DNA of 6,630 nucleotides from Rhodoferax sp. (GTDB lineage: Bacteria > Pseudomonadota > Gammaproteobacteria > Burkholderiales > Burkholderiaceae_C), in the NCBI GenBank assembly GCA_023231075.1, contig JALNWC010000148.1:1-6630 (forward strand), read 5' to 3'. The first letter of the stretch is position 1. Every line of letters starts with the position of its first letter. Positions 6,429 to 6,630 of this stretch are shown here, in pieces. The notes beneath the pieces were generated by a model. It saw only the letters and a list, made by a program, of their open reading frames with translations, had not been told where the DNA came from and ran no database searches. The position numbers and the translations under genes are program-made.

Positions 6429-6630
6429 TCAAATGGATTCCCGAGCCTGCGCATGGTCGCGCTCAGGCTGAAACCGCTTGTCCTGGTCGTACGGAAACAC
6501 GTCATAGACGTAACCCGCCTGGATCCGCTCCTGATGGCTCTGCCAGAACGCCACATCGAGCAGATCGGCATGGTGCTGCATGAACACCGCTTTCACCGCC
6601 GGGTTGCCCAGCAGGAACGGGCCAAAGGTC
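6429..6630 (-). CDS. aceK: Isocitrate dehydrogenase kinase/phosphatase AceK, C-terminal end (5' part outside window)
   Basis: The last 66 codons are visible, ending in TGA at plus-strand 6429-6431. The peptide contains FGPFLLGNPAVKAVF, HHADLLDVAFWQ, HQERIQAG and YDVFPYDQDKRF, which I recognise as the conserved C-terminus of AceK (usual length about 570-610). AceK phosphorylates and dephosphorylates isocitrate dehydrogenase in the cytoplasm, switching it off so that carbon flows through the glyoxylate bypass during growth on acetate or fatty acids. The ATP-binding and catalytic residues lie upstream, outside the window, so activity cannot be judged. A short polar tail (QPERDHAQARESI) follows the conserved end. 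It is the first visible gene of the minus-strand operon, 30 bases before the thiolase, a functional fit because thiolase and acyl-CoA dehydrogenase yield the acetyl-CoA that the bypass uses. Confidence 0.9.
   Translation of the reverse strand, partial: TFGPFLLGNPAVKAVFMQHHADLLDVAFWQSHQERIQAGYVYDVFPYDQDKRFQPERDHAQARESI

Overview
The window looks like chromosomal DNA from a GC-rich betaproteobacterium, probably Burkholderiales and possibly Comamonadaceae (Rhodoferax/Polaromonas-like). This is inferred from the high GC content, the style of the proteins and the presence of aceK, which is largely confined to beta- and gammaproteobacteria. No rRNA or tRNA is present to confirm it.

Region 1 (1-2895, plus strand) is the 3' end of a BREX phage-defence operon. 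It holds the C-terminal third or so of a PglZ-family phosphatase-fold protein, cut by the window edge, followed after 4 bases by a full-length brxL encoding a Lon-like AAA+ protein. The rest of the system (brxC, a pglX methylase or other partners) would lie upstream, outside the window. The island ends abruptly: brxL converges on the next gene with only 15 bases between the two stop codons.

Region 2 (2911-4073, minus strand) carries a stand-alone transglutaminase-like protein and a 296-base non-coding stretch. That stretch contains a 68-base twin-hairpin inverted repeat of the dispersed REP/REPIN-like kind, plus a smaller hairpin just past the next gene's stop codon.

Region 3 (4074-6630, minus strand) is an apparent metabolic operon, transcribed in the order aceK (3' end only), acetyl-CoA acetyltransferase (thiolase), acyl-CoA dehydrogenase. 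Gaps are 30 and 15 bases. The dehydrogenase and thiolase fit short-chain acyl-CoA oxidation or acetoacetyl-CoA interconversion. AceK controls whether isocitrate goes through the TCA cycle or the glyoxylate bypass, so the group links acetyl-CoA production to its use.

I do not see an undescribed multi-gene system. The defence genes belong to the known BREX family. The points most worth a second look are the covarying twin hairpin, the absence of the canonical catalytic lysine in the BrxL Lon-like domain, and the absence of the canonical histidine in the transglutaminase-like protein.
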